A stretch of DNA of 64,000 nucleotides. Source: Diorhabda sublineata. Lineage: Eukaryota > Arthropoda > Insecta > Coleoptera > Chrysomelidae. This document shows, piece after piece, positions 11,455 to 22,949 of the stretch. A program made the translations under genes and the position numbers. The first letter of the stretch is position 1; every line of letters starts with the position of its first letter. The stretch lies in contig NC_079483.1 of NCBI RefSeq assembly GCF_026230105.1, forward strand, positions 5,821,312 to 5,885,311, in the 5' to 3' direction. Under the pieces are notes generated by a model. The model did not search any database, was not told the origin of the DNA, and saw only the letters and a program-made list of their open reading frames with translations.

Positions 11455-12845
11455 AGTTTTTTTATTACTTTTTTCGATTTCTGAATATTTTTTTTTATTT
11501 TTATTCTCTTGTTTATCATAAATTCTTCATTATCAAATACCAAAATTAGAAAATCTCATTTTATCGTGATATTAAAGTAGTTTTACTGTCAAGTGTAGAG
11601 AGGGTAAGGGCTACCCCCTTCTTTCGAGTCGAATGTAGGTCAAAAGCGGTTTTTGGGGGAATATGAATACCCCGCAGATTATTAAACGTAGCCCTAGAAA
11701 GGGGAAGTCTTGGGACATATTTTCAACCTGTTCCTTTTTGTTTGAACGAGTAGGTGTAGCGTTATTTAACAGACCCTCTTTAAAAGGGCAAAATTTGTAT
11801 ATCGACGCATTTATATGGGGTCCTGCAGATACGGGACAGGTTAGTCGCAAAATGCCGTAAGGGTAGCTGTCTGGAAAGGGTTGATTCTATAACCTGTTGA
11901 TTTGTATTGTTTACCACAAATTAGTCTTCATCGAATGGGGCGAGATAATTTTGTTAAAATTGGATATTCATCAAAGGGAAGTTTTCTGTATTCAACTACA
12001 ACTACAAATAAAGTCACCAAACAACTTCTAATTGAATTATCCTTGATAACGTTGTTCAAAATTCAGCAAAAGCTGCTGAAAGCAAAAAAGTCTTTGAGCA
12101 AATTTTTCATGTCTAGGAATAGTGTGCGTGGTCCTAGAAGTACCTGGTTTGACCCATAGATGGCGGTAGTTACTCGAAAAATATCACAGTATTAGAAAGT
12201 CCACAATCTATACAACATATGTTTGAAGTTTGAAGACGCCACGTTGTTTAGTATTTGTTTGGTAGCCATCAATGGACATGAGAAAGCTGTGCGCAAGATG
12301 GATGCCGCGTTACCATCCGATTTTTCTAACCCTAATGATGAAGAAAATGTAAACAATACTGAAGAAAGTGAAGTTGAAATTATCCAAAAATGGTTATAAT
12401 CCACACCCCTAAAATCATAAAAAATTATGAGTAGTTTTTCTATCGATTTTACTAAAATAATCAATAAGACGTTTCGTTTTTATCTCATTTTATAGATTAT
12501 AATCAATTATATTTAAAAATATCCGTTTTAAATAATTAAATACGTGAATTGTTATGACCGGTGCAATTTTTATATCTAGAACATTATATAATTTAACGAT
12601 GAGAGACTACTTTTAGAGCGGAAACATTCAGTCGGATGCAAAGTCAACTCTCTGTTAGATTTAACAATCTATTTCCTAAATTAACCTCTCGGCTACTTTA
12701 GATGATATTGTTGTTTGCTATGAGTAATATAGTCCGGTCCTTTATCATATTCAACAGGTACCAGCTATTCAAATTTTCCTTTTTTTTTCAAATAATCTCA
12801 GTTCGCATGTTTTTGGTCAAGTTGATAGAAAATCTCGCTAAAATT
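11455..12845. other. Unassigned region with short ORFs
   Basis: Holds open frames of 65-85 codons (for example 11902-12159 plus) that match nothing I recognise. A GC-richer segment at 11590-11880 stands out from its surroundings and may be a transposon piece. An acidic stretch (DEENVNNTEESEVEII) ends near 12396 in a plus-strand frame. I cannot support a gene here. Confidence 0.35.
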
Positions 12846-12900
12846 ATGCAAACGAGAATTGCTATTTACGTTTTGAGATAGACAAAATATTTTCCATTGC
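12845..12900 (+). repeat. Mariner-type terminus remnant
   Basis: ACGAGAATTGCTATTTACG followed by TTTTGAGATAGACAAA matches the minus-strand ends near 34702 and 59478 (ACGAGGATTGCCGCTTAAG / ACGAGGGCTGCTACTTAAG, each followed by TTTTGAGATAGA or TTTTAAGTTATA). No transposase follows. Confidence 0.55.
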
Positions 12901-12956
12901 ATGCATTTGACGAATTGTCGAATTTTTTCCATCCCGATTGAGTATCTACCTCGAAG

Positions 12957-14600
12957 ATGATGTCCACCTTAAACAAGGTGCGTGTCTGAACGTACCACAT
13001 ATCAACTTATGTAGCTGAAACGAGAGCAGGAGGAAACATTTTTACCAAACAACAGTCATTAAAACCTCCAGATCAGTAGCCGGAATTATCCTCTGGAAGA
13101 CTCACGTCAACTTTATGAGGAAGGATCGGCTGGCGCAAGAAGCATCCATGGAGAATCCAACACCAGAAAAGAAGCAACGAGTTTTTAATTGTATGATACG
13201 CAGATGATGCTACCTTCATAGCAGAAGACGAAGACGATCTACGAAGAATGTTTTTCAAATTCAACCAAATTGTAAAACAGTTTGGAGGTTTGCGCGACGT
13301 TATACGGCCTCATGTCCATCTTAAACAAGGCGCGTGTCTGAACGTACCACATATCAACTTATGTAGCTGAAACGAGAGCAGGAGGAAACATTTTTACCAA
13401 ACAACAGTCATTAAAACCTCCAGATGTAGCCGGAATTATCCTCTGGAAGACTCACGTCAACTTTATGAGGAAGGATCGGCTGGCGCAAGAAGCATCCATG
13501 GAGAATCCAACACCAGAAAAGAAGCAACGAGTTTTTAATTGTATGATACGCAGATGATGCTACCTTCATAGCAGAAGACGAAGACGATCTACGAAGAATG
13601 TTTTTCAAATTCAACCAAATTGTAAAACAGTTTGGAGGTTTGCGCGACGTTATACGGCCTCATGTCCACCTTAAACAAGGCGCGTGTCTGAACGTACCAC
13701 ATATCAACTTATGTAGCTGAAACGAGAGCAGGAGGAAACATTTTTACCAAACAACAGTCATTAAAACCTCCAGATGTAGCCGGAATTATCCTCTGGAAGA
13801 CTCACGTCAACTTTATGAGGAAGGATCGGCTGGCGCAAGAAGCATCCATGGAGAATCCAACACCAGAAAAGAAGCAACGAGTTTTTAATTGTATGATACG
13901 CAGATGATGCTACCTTCATAGCAGAAGACGAAGACGATCTACGAAGAATGTTTTTCAAATTCAACCAAATTGTAAAACAGTTTGGAGGTTTGCGCGACGT
14001 TATACGGCCTCATGTCCACCTTAAACAAGGCGCGTGTCTGAACGTACCACATATCAACTTATGTAGCTGAAACGAGAGCAGGAGGAAACATTTTTACCAA
14101 ACAACAGTGATTAAAACCTCCAGATCAGTAGCCGGAATTATCCTCTGGAAGACTCACGTCAAAATTATCGGGAAGGATTGGCTGGCGAAAGAAGCATTCA
14201 TGGAGAATCCAACCACCAGAAAAGAAGCAACGAGTTTTTAATTGTATGATACGCAGATGATGCTACCTTCATAGCAGAAGACGAAGACGATCTACGAAGA
14301 ATGTTTTTCAAATTCAACCAAATTGTAAAACAGTTTGGAGGTTTGCGCGACGTTATACGGCCTCATGTCCACCTTAAACAAGGCGCGTGTCTGAACGTAC
14401 CACATATCAACTTATGTAGCTGAAACGAGAGCAGATACAGGCAGGAAAAACATTTTTTCCAAACAATAGTGATTAAAACCTCCAGATTAATAGCTGGAAT
14501 TATCCCCTGGAAGACTCACGTCAACTTTATGAGGAAGGATCGGCGGCGAAAGAAGCATCCATGGAGAAGCCAACCACCCAAAAGGTCAGCAGGCAGACCT
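12957..14600. repeat. Tandem array, 350-bp unit from LINE RT, about 4.6 copies
   Basis: The CGGAATTATCCTCTGG mark recurs at 13081, 13431, 13781 and 14133, then diverged near 14494, giving units of 350-361 bp. Each full unit contains a plus-strand frame reading YADDATFIAEDEDDLRRM, then FFKFNQIVKQFGG. This is the catalytic YADD box of a non-LTR reverse transcriptase and the helix after it. The rest of the unit is non-coding. The first four copies are nearly identical and the last is diverged. Apparent minus-strand ORFs inside the array are shadows. Confidence 0.93.
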
Positions 14601-14664
14601 CCAAAGGGATGGGACATCGACTTCGCAAGATCAAGGCTGAATAAATTGGAACATAAATTTAGTG

Positions 14665-14665
<1 letters not shown>
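14530..14665 (+). pseudogene. LINE ORF2 C-terminal tail fragment
   Basis: The plus-strand frame contains KRSAGRPPKGWDIDFARS. Non-LTR ORF2 proteins commonly have an RxxGRPxxRWxDDI segment well after the RT domain, and this is a recognisable version. It follows the diverged last unit of the RT-derived array, so it is probably the 3' remainder of the same LINE whose active-site segment was amplified. It runs into an AT microsatellite. Confidence 0.6.

Positions 14666-14666
<1 letters not shown>

Positions 14667-14719
<53 letters not shown>
14667..14719. repeat. (AT)n microsatellite
   Basis: About 26 uninterrupted AT dinucleotides directly after the LINE tail, a common position for simple repeats at LINE 3' ends. 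Confidence 0.98.
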
Positions 14720-14721
<2 letters not shown>

Positions 14722-16430
14722 GAATTTTATATCGGGCATACACTTTCGTATGTTTGTTGTCAAGACTGCTGTAACCTACACTTCTGATTATTTGTGTACT
14801 ATCCAGTCGCGAATGATTATAAGGTGAAGTAATATTTGTTTATTGGTTTATTTTTCTTACGGTAACAATTTTATCCAAGTTTTCTTGATTTATTCAGATA
14901 TTTGAATATGGCCCGCCATTTTCGCCGCCTTAAAACCAATTTTGGTAGATAAAGTATACAATTTTAGACCTTCTCACAGAAATTTAATGCCTAAACGCAA
15001 TAACTTTCATAGTTTTCGATGAAAAGAAATTTAAAGTTTCGCTTGGCAATAAACTTAACCTTTTTTGGGCCCAAATAATTTCAATATCTAGTTAGGGTGC
15101 CAAATCAACCATCTTATTCCTGGCTACCCCTATCGAAACTTAGTAAGTAAGCTTCCCAATAGCTACAGCCTCAAATCGAGTTAAAACTATTAACAAATCA
15201 ACAACAGTATAAACTTTCCAACCATGTATAAATCGATAATAATAAACATGTTTTCTATTTGTACAAACTTTTGGTACAACAGCAAAAAACCTGTAGAAGA
15301 CATTTCAAGTTGAATGGTCTGTAAACTAACTTCGTAAAACAAATATTTGATGTTTGTTATAAACCGATTCTGATTATTTATTCGCTACTGATATAAATAT
15401 GATTAATTTTAATTTTATTTTTATGACAAATGCACTACATAAGTGATATAAATAAATTGTAACTGAATCTAACCTTAATTTCTCCAACTCTTTCTTAAAT
15501 AAGCAATATTTCTTCACCTACATTAATCAACCTCTATTATCTTATTCTAATCAATCAAAGTTGACACTTATGACAGTGACATTTGTGACAACTATGACAG
15601 ATCTATCATTGATGATGTCTACGATAGATAAATACCCACAGATAAATAAAGTAAACCATATTGAAACTAAAGAAATACTATTTCTGTACATATATTTGTG
15701 GAGCCATTTTCAAGCTAGGATCAGTCCTCGTTATCTTACACCTCCAACTTTTCTACCATCTCTTCCAACATCCCAACCATCCAGCTCGACCTCTGCATCC
15801 ACTATATCATCAATCTTATCTTAGTTTTCTGTTTAGCTCTCCATATATATCGTATCCTTCTTATTCGTAGTAAAAATTGCTTAATAGTGATTCCAAAAAA
15901 TCAATATTTCTATTAATTCGGACGTGAGGGTAAAATCAATGTTGCCACATTGTTTATCTATAAATAAAATTGACGTAAACTGTTAAAAATAACTGTTACT
16001 TGCTGTCAATGTTGCAATATGCTGAAATCATCTTCTTTGCTTTAGCTTGGTGCCTTGTACCTGGTTCTTCATTTTTTCGTTGATATTGGCATTCGTGTTG
16101 GGTGTGTGTTTTTATAAAAATGGCAAAATTGTTAGCAAACGTAGCTCTCAATTCGAGATCCTTCCATTTCTCGGATTGGCAAGAATCTCTAATAGTTGGT
16201 CTGTCTTCTTTCTATGATCTTTTTCTTCTATTTCTTTTAAAATTTAGTCGTGGTCTAACTCATTTCTCGGTCTAGGATGCATGATGCCCTTCAATTCGAT
16301 CTCAAGATAAGGTCTTCAGCCCTTGAAATCTTGTTTTGACAGTTTTTTCTATTAAATCTACAACATTTTTTGGTCTATCTCTAAGTAGATCTGGTAAGTA
16401 CTTATGTACCAAGGAACGTTCACTCATTTC
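14720..16430. other. Intergenic, nothing firm
   Basis: AT-rich. TGACA/TGTCA half-sites cluster near 15560-15600. The part after 16040 may belong to the minus-strand jockey-like element that follows, but no motif could be confirmed. Confidence 0.4.
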
Positions 16431-16434
16431 AGAC

Positions 16435-16800
16435 TAATATTTTGCTGATCCTGGAGCTTACTTCGGTGACTTATATCATTATATCCAAATGCCTGTAGAT
16501 GTGGGGTGAATTAGTCTTCGATTAGTTAGAGCTCGTTCTCTAATACCAGCTCGTATCGACTTCTGATGAGACCTGATAGTCGTCCTCTTATCTTTCTCTT
16601 GGTCCACTATAACTCCTAAATATTTGGTCTTGGTTGTATCACATTATCTTCTGATATCTTCTTATTTTTGAAGAGTTTGCTGGTAGTTATGGCAATGAAA
16701 TCTGCATATAGAGCCGTCAGGACTATACCTTGTGGTATTTCTGCCTTTATAGATACGAATTTGGATGTGGGTCTGTTAAACTTGATGCTGTATCGTCAAA
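16435..16800 (-). pseudogene. Jockey-like RT fragment
   Basis: Minus-strand frames give AEIPQGIVLTALYADFIAIT, which aligns to the GVPQGSVLGP...LYADD...AI region of jockey-clade reverse transcriptases with the middle deleted (the catalytic pair is now AD-F). Downstream is KYLGVIVDQEK, the KYLGV.LD box that follows RT in jockey elements. Gly-Val-Pro is now Glu-Ile-Pro and there are stops, so the copy is dead. Confidence 0.75.
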
Positions 16801-17134
16801 AGTATTTTTTGCTTGTTGTATCAAAGCTTAGATTGAAATCTTTCGGGTCTAAAGACGTCAGTGTTTGGTATTGATATGGATGTTATATCAGAAAATTATC
16901 GTAATTTGTATTTGCCATATTTATTGTTCAAAATATGGTTATAACCCGAACTATAAAGTCGAAAGCCGCTTTCAAGTAGCAATCATAATAAACTGAAATG
17001 CCGGCTGCACTGATTTTTCAATAAAAACATTTCATTGTAAAGATTAAGTGTTTGTTTGAAGCGTAATAAGGTGCATGAAGACTAAAGAAACATTTTTATT
17101 TTTTGTTTTTTTTTTAAATGTCTGTTTTATAGTA

Positions 17135-17960
17135 TATACACTACTGGTCAAAAGGTTTTGCCCATCCATAATCGAATCAAAATAATAGACTTTAACAAAT
17201 TTCTGTTCAGCATTGTCAAGTTAATGTCATAAACGTGTCTTACAAACCATCATCTCCACTGTTTACCAATGAAAACATCGAATTGTAAACATAAACGCAT
17301 TTCTATTAGCCGAAGCTATCGGAAGGCGTATGTACACAATTTCTTCGAAATATTCCTGCCAGACAGTCTGTGTTAAGCAGTGGCGTGGCTTGGTGTGATT
17401 TATTTAATTAATTATAATAAAGATTTAGATATACAAACACAGCAAAAAGGAGATTTTTTGATAGAAAACGTTTAAGACGGTCAAGCAAAACCACACCATT
17501 GAAGATAAACGTATTGCATTGATCAGTAAACGTGATCGATGACTCATGAACCTAAATATAGTAGCTCAGATCAATCTAAGAATCTACTTCTACAGTAAAA
17601 AGAAGTTTGGTAGTGAAGAAACCTTTTTTATGACGTCATAATAAAATTTAAAGGTTACAGTGGGCTATAGAACATGAAGATCGGACACGTGAAGAGTGTG
17701 AGAGAGTTTAATGGAGTGATGAGTCAAAGTTTGAGGTTTTTTGCGCAGTTCAAAGAAAGAACGTTAGATCCATGTAAAATCCTTACTGGTGAAGGCTCGG
17801 TGATGGTTTGGAGATGTTTTAGAGGAAGAACGACTGAAGACTGATAAAAATTGAGAAGATTTATAATAAATGAAGCTATAACAACTATTACTACGTCCTG
17901 GTAAACGTTTGATCCACAGAAAATTCATCTTCCAGCATGACAACGGTGATTATTTGTAGT
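17135..17960 (+). pseudogene. Tc1-like transposon remnant
   Basis: Begins with CACTACTGGTCAAAAGGTTT (17141), a terminus typical of Tc1-like elements. The plus strand then encodes WSDESKFEVF at about 17720, the box with the second catalytic Asp, and FIFQHDNG near 17925, the box preceding the last catalytic residue. Between them a short VMVW-like trace (GSVMVWRCF) is visible. Stops and indels break the frame. A partial copy of dispersed repeat B (17215-17400) lies within it. The 3' end with the catalytic Glu region and inverted repeat was not found. Confidence 0.78.
17215..17400 (+). repeat. Dispersed repeat B, partial copy
   Basis: The part from TCTCCACTGTTTACCAATG to AAGCAGTGGCGTGG is shared with 19670-19800 and, inverted, with 49235-49380. 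This copy lacks the outer halves seen in the other two. Confidence 0.8.
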
Positions 17961-18179
17961 TCGTTTAAAAATAAATATCAAAATCGTTTATTTTAATATA
18001 CTTTATAATTCTCTACTGTATAATTCCATCGATTTAAAAAGTCAAAAATTGTTGTTTCGTCGTCTATCAAACGAGAAACTTATATTATGAAATTCTAATT
18101 CGATACGCAAATATATTTTATTTCCAAGTAAGTTTTCTTTTTGAAATTATTCAAGTGCAAAAAATATCTATATAAAATA

Positions 18180-18345
18180 ATATTAAACACAAAGGTAACC
18201 GGAAATCCCAAGCATTCGAGTCGCGGCATATGTATGCCACATCCGCCACGTTCGTACTCGTACCACCCGAACTTACCCCCTGCAACCCCCGTGTGACGTA
18301 ACAACGCGCATCCGGCCTCGTTTCATAATTTATGTTATACACAGT
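18180..18345 (-). other. GC-richer block with a possible splice donor
   Basis: Base composition rises sharply here relative to its flanks. On the minus strand the sequence TTGCAGGGG|GTAAGT (around 18272) fits a splice donor well, and ACGTCACA, a CRE-like element, lies just upstream. This could be a first exon and promoter of an unidentified minus-strand gene, or a foreign segment. No protein was recognised. Confidence 0.25.
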
Positions 18346-18469
18346 TTTGTAATTAGTTACATTATTTCGCCTGTTCTCTGTATACTGTATATACGTTAAT
18401 GTACACTGAGAAAAAAGATAAAAATTTTACGTAGGTATAACTTTTTCTTGGGTTAAAATACTAAGTGTC

Positions 18470-18845
18470 CCCGTATATAAAAGTCAATTCTAAATTCATG
18501 CGACAAAATGTATGAAATTAAGATTGTGCGTTCGTATAAAAAAAAATTCCTTATCCCACCCCTATCCGGTGGTGACGGAAATTGAATTTTTTTTTTTCTA
18601 AAATTTCAGTTAAGCTAGAAACTTGACATTTTTTAATTTTCTTGCACTTGCAAAGGACTATCCATGGATTTTTTTCCAATATTTCTGTGACATTATACGG
18701 GATTGAAATTATCAACCCTCATTTTATTTCATATCAAAGTTTCACGAAATGAAAAAAAAAATCAATTTCAGTCAACACCTTTTAAGGGTGAATGAATCAA
18801 CTCCTAAATTTTGTCACATGAATTTAGGAACGCCCTGTATGAATC
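18470..18845. mobile_element. Possible MITE with inverted ends
   Basis: CTAAATTCATGCGACAAAAT near 18491 is matched in inverse by ATTTTGTCACATGAATTTAG near 18812. The right edge continues with CGCCCTGTAT, a terminus seen at many small insect DNA elements. Interior is AT-rich and non-coding. Confidence 0.45.
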
Positions 18846-19034
18846 TAATCTTATGAGAGATGAAAAATTCTTGATTTTATATTTCATTTTCTGTGATTTA
18901 GACCTGCTTGACAAAAAAAATAATTAGTGTTTTGAGAAATCAGTTAAAAACTTTCACAGCCATCAAAAGCTTGAAATTATACTAGGCTACTAGAGTACTA
19001 TACAAACTTTTTAAAATATGTTTCTAAAACTCTG

Positions 19035-19200
19035 AAAACTTGGAAGAGGAAATGGAGATCCAAATCGACAATAACACCTGGTTAAAGACGCTACAGTTTG
19101 TAGATGATCAGGTAATATGTCAAACGTCAGATATAACCTAAAATACATGGCATGCAACTAAAGATATAATACTCAAAATGTAAACAACACACATTCAAAA
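19035..19200 (+). pseudogene. Non-LTR RT active-site fragment
   Basis: The plus strand encodes NLEEEMEIQIDNNTWLKTL, then QFVDDQVICQTSDI. This matches the LQFADDQVI block of a common insect non-LTR reverse transcriptase type, with the catalytic Asp pair intact. Only about 50 codons remain before stops. Confidence 0.7.
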
Positions 19201-19249
19201 CGTCTAACCAGAGTTTCGAAACCACGATAAAAAAAATGATGCATCTTTA

Positions 19250-19505
19250 AAGTCAACATGTTCGTACGTCACTTGTCAAATTTCATCGTCGCTGTTAAAT
19301 GTTTTACTCTTTAACTTTGTCTTCATGTTTACGAATTAAAAAATAGACGGACGGGGTCAAATCGGGGCTATACGGTGAGTGTTCGATTGAAAGGATAATT
19401 CCCAAAATATTGTAGCCATCACTTTTTTGAAGCTTTTAAGGACCTTTGATTTTTTGACACGAGCTCTCTTTTCCGATGTCATTCTATGGAATTTCTGTTG
19501 GATGT
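19250..19505 (-). pseudogene. Mariner transposase fragment
   Basis: Minus-strand frames read KVMATIFWE near the start, then SPYSPDLTPSVYFLIRKHED, with MKTKLKSKTFNSDDEI in an overlapping frame. These correspond to the VMATVFWD box and the YSPDLAPSDYHLF box, which carries the third catalytic Asp of mariner DD34D enzymes, and to the tail after it. The segment between the boxes is deleted and the frame shifts. It is immediately followed by dispersed repeat B. Confidence 0.8.
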
Positions 19506-19514
19506 CGGATCACA

Positions 19515-20015
19515 GGAAAAGTCCATAGTTCCAATATCAATTGCAGAAGACAGTTATGCGAGGAACAATCAATATATCATAAATACGCATTGCATTCATA
19601 CCAAATGAAGAAATGTTTACTCCCCGTATAAAATTCGGTAGACATCGAACAACCGTCAGTCCACGTGGACTCATCATCTCTCCACTGTTTACCAATGAAA
19701 ACATCGAATAGTAAACATGTAAACATTAGCTGAAGCTTACAGAAGGCGTATGTACACAATTTCCTGCCAGACAGTCTGCGATAAGCAGTGGCGTGGTTAA
19801 GTGAGATTCATTCAATTCATGAATTTCTTTAAATAAATAGAAATATGATGCTGTTCAATTCGTAATGATTCGACTACTTTTTAACGAATACTTTCTCTTA
19901 TAAAAGTTTTTATAAAAATAATAAATTTATAAAATGAGGTATCTACTTCCATGGTAGATAGATCAAGCAAAATTATCGGTTTCTAACTAGTTTTTATAGT
20001 CTGCAATTGATATTG
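19515..20015 (+). repeat. Dispersed repeat B, long copy
   Basis: About 500 bp shared, in inverse orientation, with 48895-49535. The shared landmarks in order are CCAATATCAATTGCA, CGTCAGTCCACGTGGACT, TCTCCACTGTTTACCAATG, AGCAGTGGCGTGG, AAAATGAGGTATCTAC and TCTGCAATTGATATTG. No ORF. It looks like a non-autonomous element or the untranslated end of a larger one. Confidence 0.82.
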
Positions 20016-20019
20016 AACT

Positions 20020-20887
20020 ACACACTTGATCGGTTTACCATTTTTTGGTCCTCGCGGAAAATCGTTGACAACATTCTAACAAAAAATTACAGAGATTTTT
20101 TGGGGAGGAGGGGGTTGTGGAATGATGTTTGCTAGTACTGACAAGAACTGTTCATATATTTCAATAAAATAATAATAAGGACGCGGAAAAGAACGAAATG
20201 TTTACACTTTATACTATTTGTTTACAATTTTTAGTAAATTTCAAAAGTGCTGAAAACCGGCTGCGATTTGATCAATCAGGAATCTACAAAACTGCCAACT
20301 TAAATTTTGAATTTTCCTAATTTTATTAACAGGAAGTTTGTTTTTTTGGCATTGTTTGTATTTGTAAACGTTTAAAGTGATTATAAAATCACTTAAAACG
20401 CGACTATTTTTATAAATAAAATTGTATTTATTAGATTTACATCTATGAGTGTATTTTTTTCTGTACGAATTTTTTTCATTTGGTATGTATATTAATTTTC
20501 ATTAGTGGCTGCTGGTCATTTTTATTCCACTTTTGCCTTTGAGCGTTTTTTATGGAAACAAAAAAAACAAACGTTAATTAAAACGGACCGTTTTCCATAC
20601 AACAATTAGTCGGGAGAATATTTTGAGAGATTTTTCCCCCGTTCGTATTTCGATATGAGAATTATAATATATAAGGGTTGTTACTATTTATATATCTTTT
20701 GCCAACACTATAATTGTTATAAATAAACGTAACTACAACTTTTCCCGCGTTAATGTCTTTGATGTACCGCCACTTTAGCTATCGCCTAACGCCAAACGGC
20801 GATTTTAAGGCCGTTGTTAAATTATAGCGTCAAGTCTACAGTGGCTACACCTACAGTTAACGTCAATCATCGCGATAATTAACGGCA
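20020..20887. other. Intergenic, nothing recognised
   Basis: AT-rich with a GC-richer stretch at 20740-20880. No coding or RNA features were recognised. Confidence 0.45.
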
Positions 20888-20895
20888 TTTCTTCT

Positions 20896-22939
20896 TCTTA
20901 ATGGCTCGGAGGTTCGTCCGATAATGATTTGGGGCTCGTAACTTTTAAGCGATTTCCTTCTACTCGGCTCGACTTTCTTCTTAGCGACGGAATTCGAGTT
21001 GCTTTTCACTCGAGTGACTCGAAATTTTTGACAACTCGAGTTTCGAATGACGCGAGTTGACTCGTACCACTTGAGTGGTTTATACCGAGCCGAGTGATAT
21101 AGTGAGTAATGGTATTTGTTTTCTTTTTCATCATCATTCATTGTTATTCAATAATTTAGACAAAACTTCGGATAAAACGAATAATTTCAGAAACTTAAAA
21201 ATTTAAGGTTATGCGAAATCATCGAAGTGAAACTGTCAACTGTCAGCATTGAAGTGACTAGAGTCACTCCAGAACGTTCCGAAAGTGTTTTGCAGTACGG
21301 AACTGTCACTTGTACTACATGAAACACTCAACACGCAACTTTAGGTATGTAAATGGATACAGAACGAACAACTTTCAGATGGCGTCGTCTAAAAAATGTT
21401 TTGGTTAGGTTTGGTTTGGTTTAGGTCATTTTTTGGCACAAATTTAGAACAAAAAACCATTATTTGGGAGTTTTGCAAAAAAATTAACAAAGATTTTGGA
21501 AATACAATTAACTTGATGCCAAATGCTTATCTTACTAATCAAAAATAAAAAAGAATTTCCTTAGCTCTTGCTATAATGGTTTGTCAAGACTTGCAACTTG
21601 TTTTACCCAGCAGGAAATCTTTAAGATAGAAAATTATTTCTGATGCTTATCATGCCACACGCACTGTAATTGTAGATATTCTACATTCAGTTGAATATAT
21701 GGCTGCTACAACAAATTTATGGACTTTTGACAGTAAAAAACCATACCCAACCATAAATGCCAATCCATAGTCACGTATTTCAAACAAAGCATCAAATCGG
21801 CTTACAAACTTATGGAAATGCAACGTACAATGGATTTGGAATGTATTAAATTAAAGCACGATGTCCCAATGCGCTGGAATTATTCTAAATATTTAATGCT
21901 AGATAGAACGGTCAAAATTAAAACTGCTTTATCAGCAACTATGTCCGATATGCCTGGTTCACCAAATAATTTACAAAACTTTGAATGAGTTGAAATGGTT
22001 CAAGAATGCGTAGATCTTTTGAAAACTCTTGAAAAACTTACTGCAGCATTATCCAGAGAGAAATATCCAACAGTGATTCCTTTTATTAGAAATATTCAAG
22101 CAGCGCTAGTAAAAAAGATCGTAAATACAGGCATTGGTCAAGAACTAAAAAAATCTTTATTAGATGCTGTCGATAAACGGTTTGGTATTTTAGAATCAAA
22201 CAAAACTGCAGCACAATCTACCTATTTGGATCCGAGATTCAAGAAAATTGTTTAGTGATTTATGGGAAGATTTTGATGGAAAACTTTCGGAACGTATTAC
22301 AATATTAACCTTGGCTATTATCAATACAATGACGAAAAATACTTAGATAGAAAAGATGAAGAATTAGCTATGAAATATTTGTGCATCCCAGCGACTTGAG
22401 TTACTTCAGAACGAGTTTTTTCTAAAGCTGCGCTGATGTGTAATCAAAGAAGAAACCGTTTGGTAGGGAAAAAAATTAACAAACTATATTTTCCAACAAG
22501 ATAACATTCATTGAATTTGAGGATGTTATGTGTTAAAATTAATATTTGTTTTAATTTTCGAGAAAAAAACCAGCAATTTCAGTTATATTTGTTGAGTTTA
22601 TTCAAGTTTAATTCAAGTTAATGTTTATTATTACTAAATTGTGTAAGAACAAAATAAAACTGTTCATATTTGGATCTCATGAAAGTTCCTTGTTAGAATA
22701 AATTAAATTGGATTAGAACTTATTAGCAGTAGATTATAATATTTCAATTTGACTGATAATTTCTTGATTATGTATGACGGGTTTAGTTTGAAGGAAAATT
22801 AATATTGTTTTATTCGTTTTAAAATTTTAATCACTCGAGTTTTATAGTCCGAATGACTCGAGTCAATAAAAATCACTCGAGTTTTATCTTCACTCGAGTG
22901 GCGTTCGAGTGAAAATAAATCACTCGAGTCCCATCACTA
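20896..22939 (+). mobile_element. hAT-family DNA transposon, inactive
   Basis: The right end, read inward, is TAGTGATGGGACTCGAGTGA, a typical hAT terminus. The left end (TCTTAATGGCTCGGAG) is a degenerate version. The 8-bp sequence TTTCTTCT flanks both sides (20888-20895 and 22940-22947), the duplication length expected for hAT, though it is low in complexity. Both subterminal regions are crowded with CTCGAG-containing motifs: five between 22830 and 22930, two plus several half-sites between 20990 and 21080. hAT transposases are known to bind repeated subterminal motifs. A broken transposase lies in the middle. Confidence 0.75.
21620..22510 (+). pseudogene. hAT transposase (ZBED-like), broken
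   Basis: Several plus-strand frames together cover much of a hAT transposase. One reads VPMRWNYSKYLMLDRTVKIK (RWNST..ML.R box). After an in-frame TGA near 21986 comes an 86-codon segment with LLKTLEKLTAALSREKYPT and TYLDPRFKKIV, the LDPRFK box. After a stop and frame change near 22390 comes the C-terminal dimerisation region with TSERVFSKAALMCNQRR (SERVFS.AG). No intact BED zinc finger was seen at the 5' side. At least two stops and a frameshift make it non-functional. Confidence 0.88.
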
Positions 22940-22949
22940 TTTCTTCTTT

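Noticed and set aside
13073..13964. Three nearly identical minus-strand ORFs of 63-67 codons
   Set aside because: They are antisense shadows of the repeated RT segment (YADD on the plus strand) and repeat only because the array repeats.
14516..14743. 75-codon minus ORF with (YI)n
   Set aside because: Half of it is the translation of the AT microsatellite.
21395..21430. Degenerate TTAGG-like run (GGTTAGGTTTGGTTTGGTTTAGG)
   Set aside because: Too short and irregular for insect telomeric (TTAGG)n, and it lies inside the hAT element.
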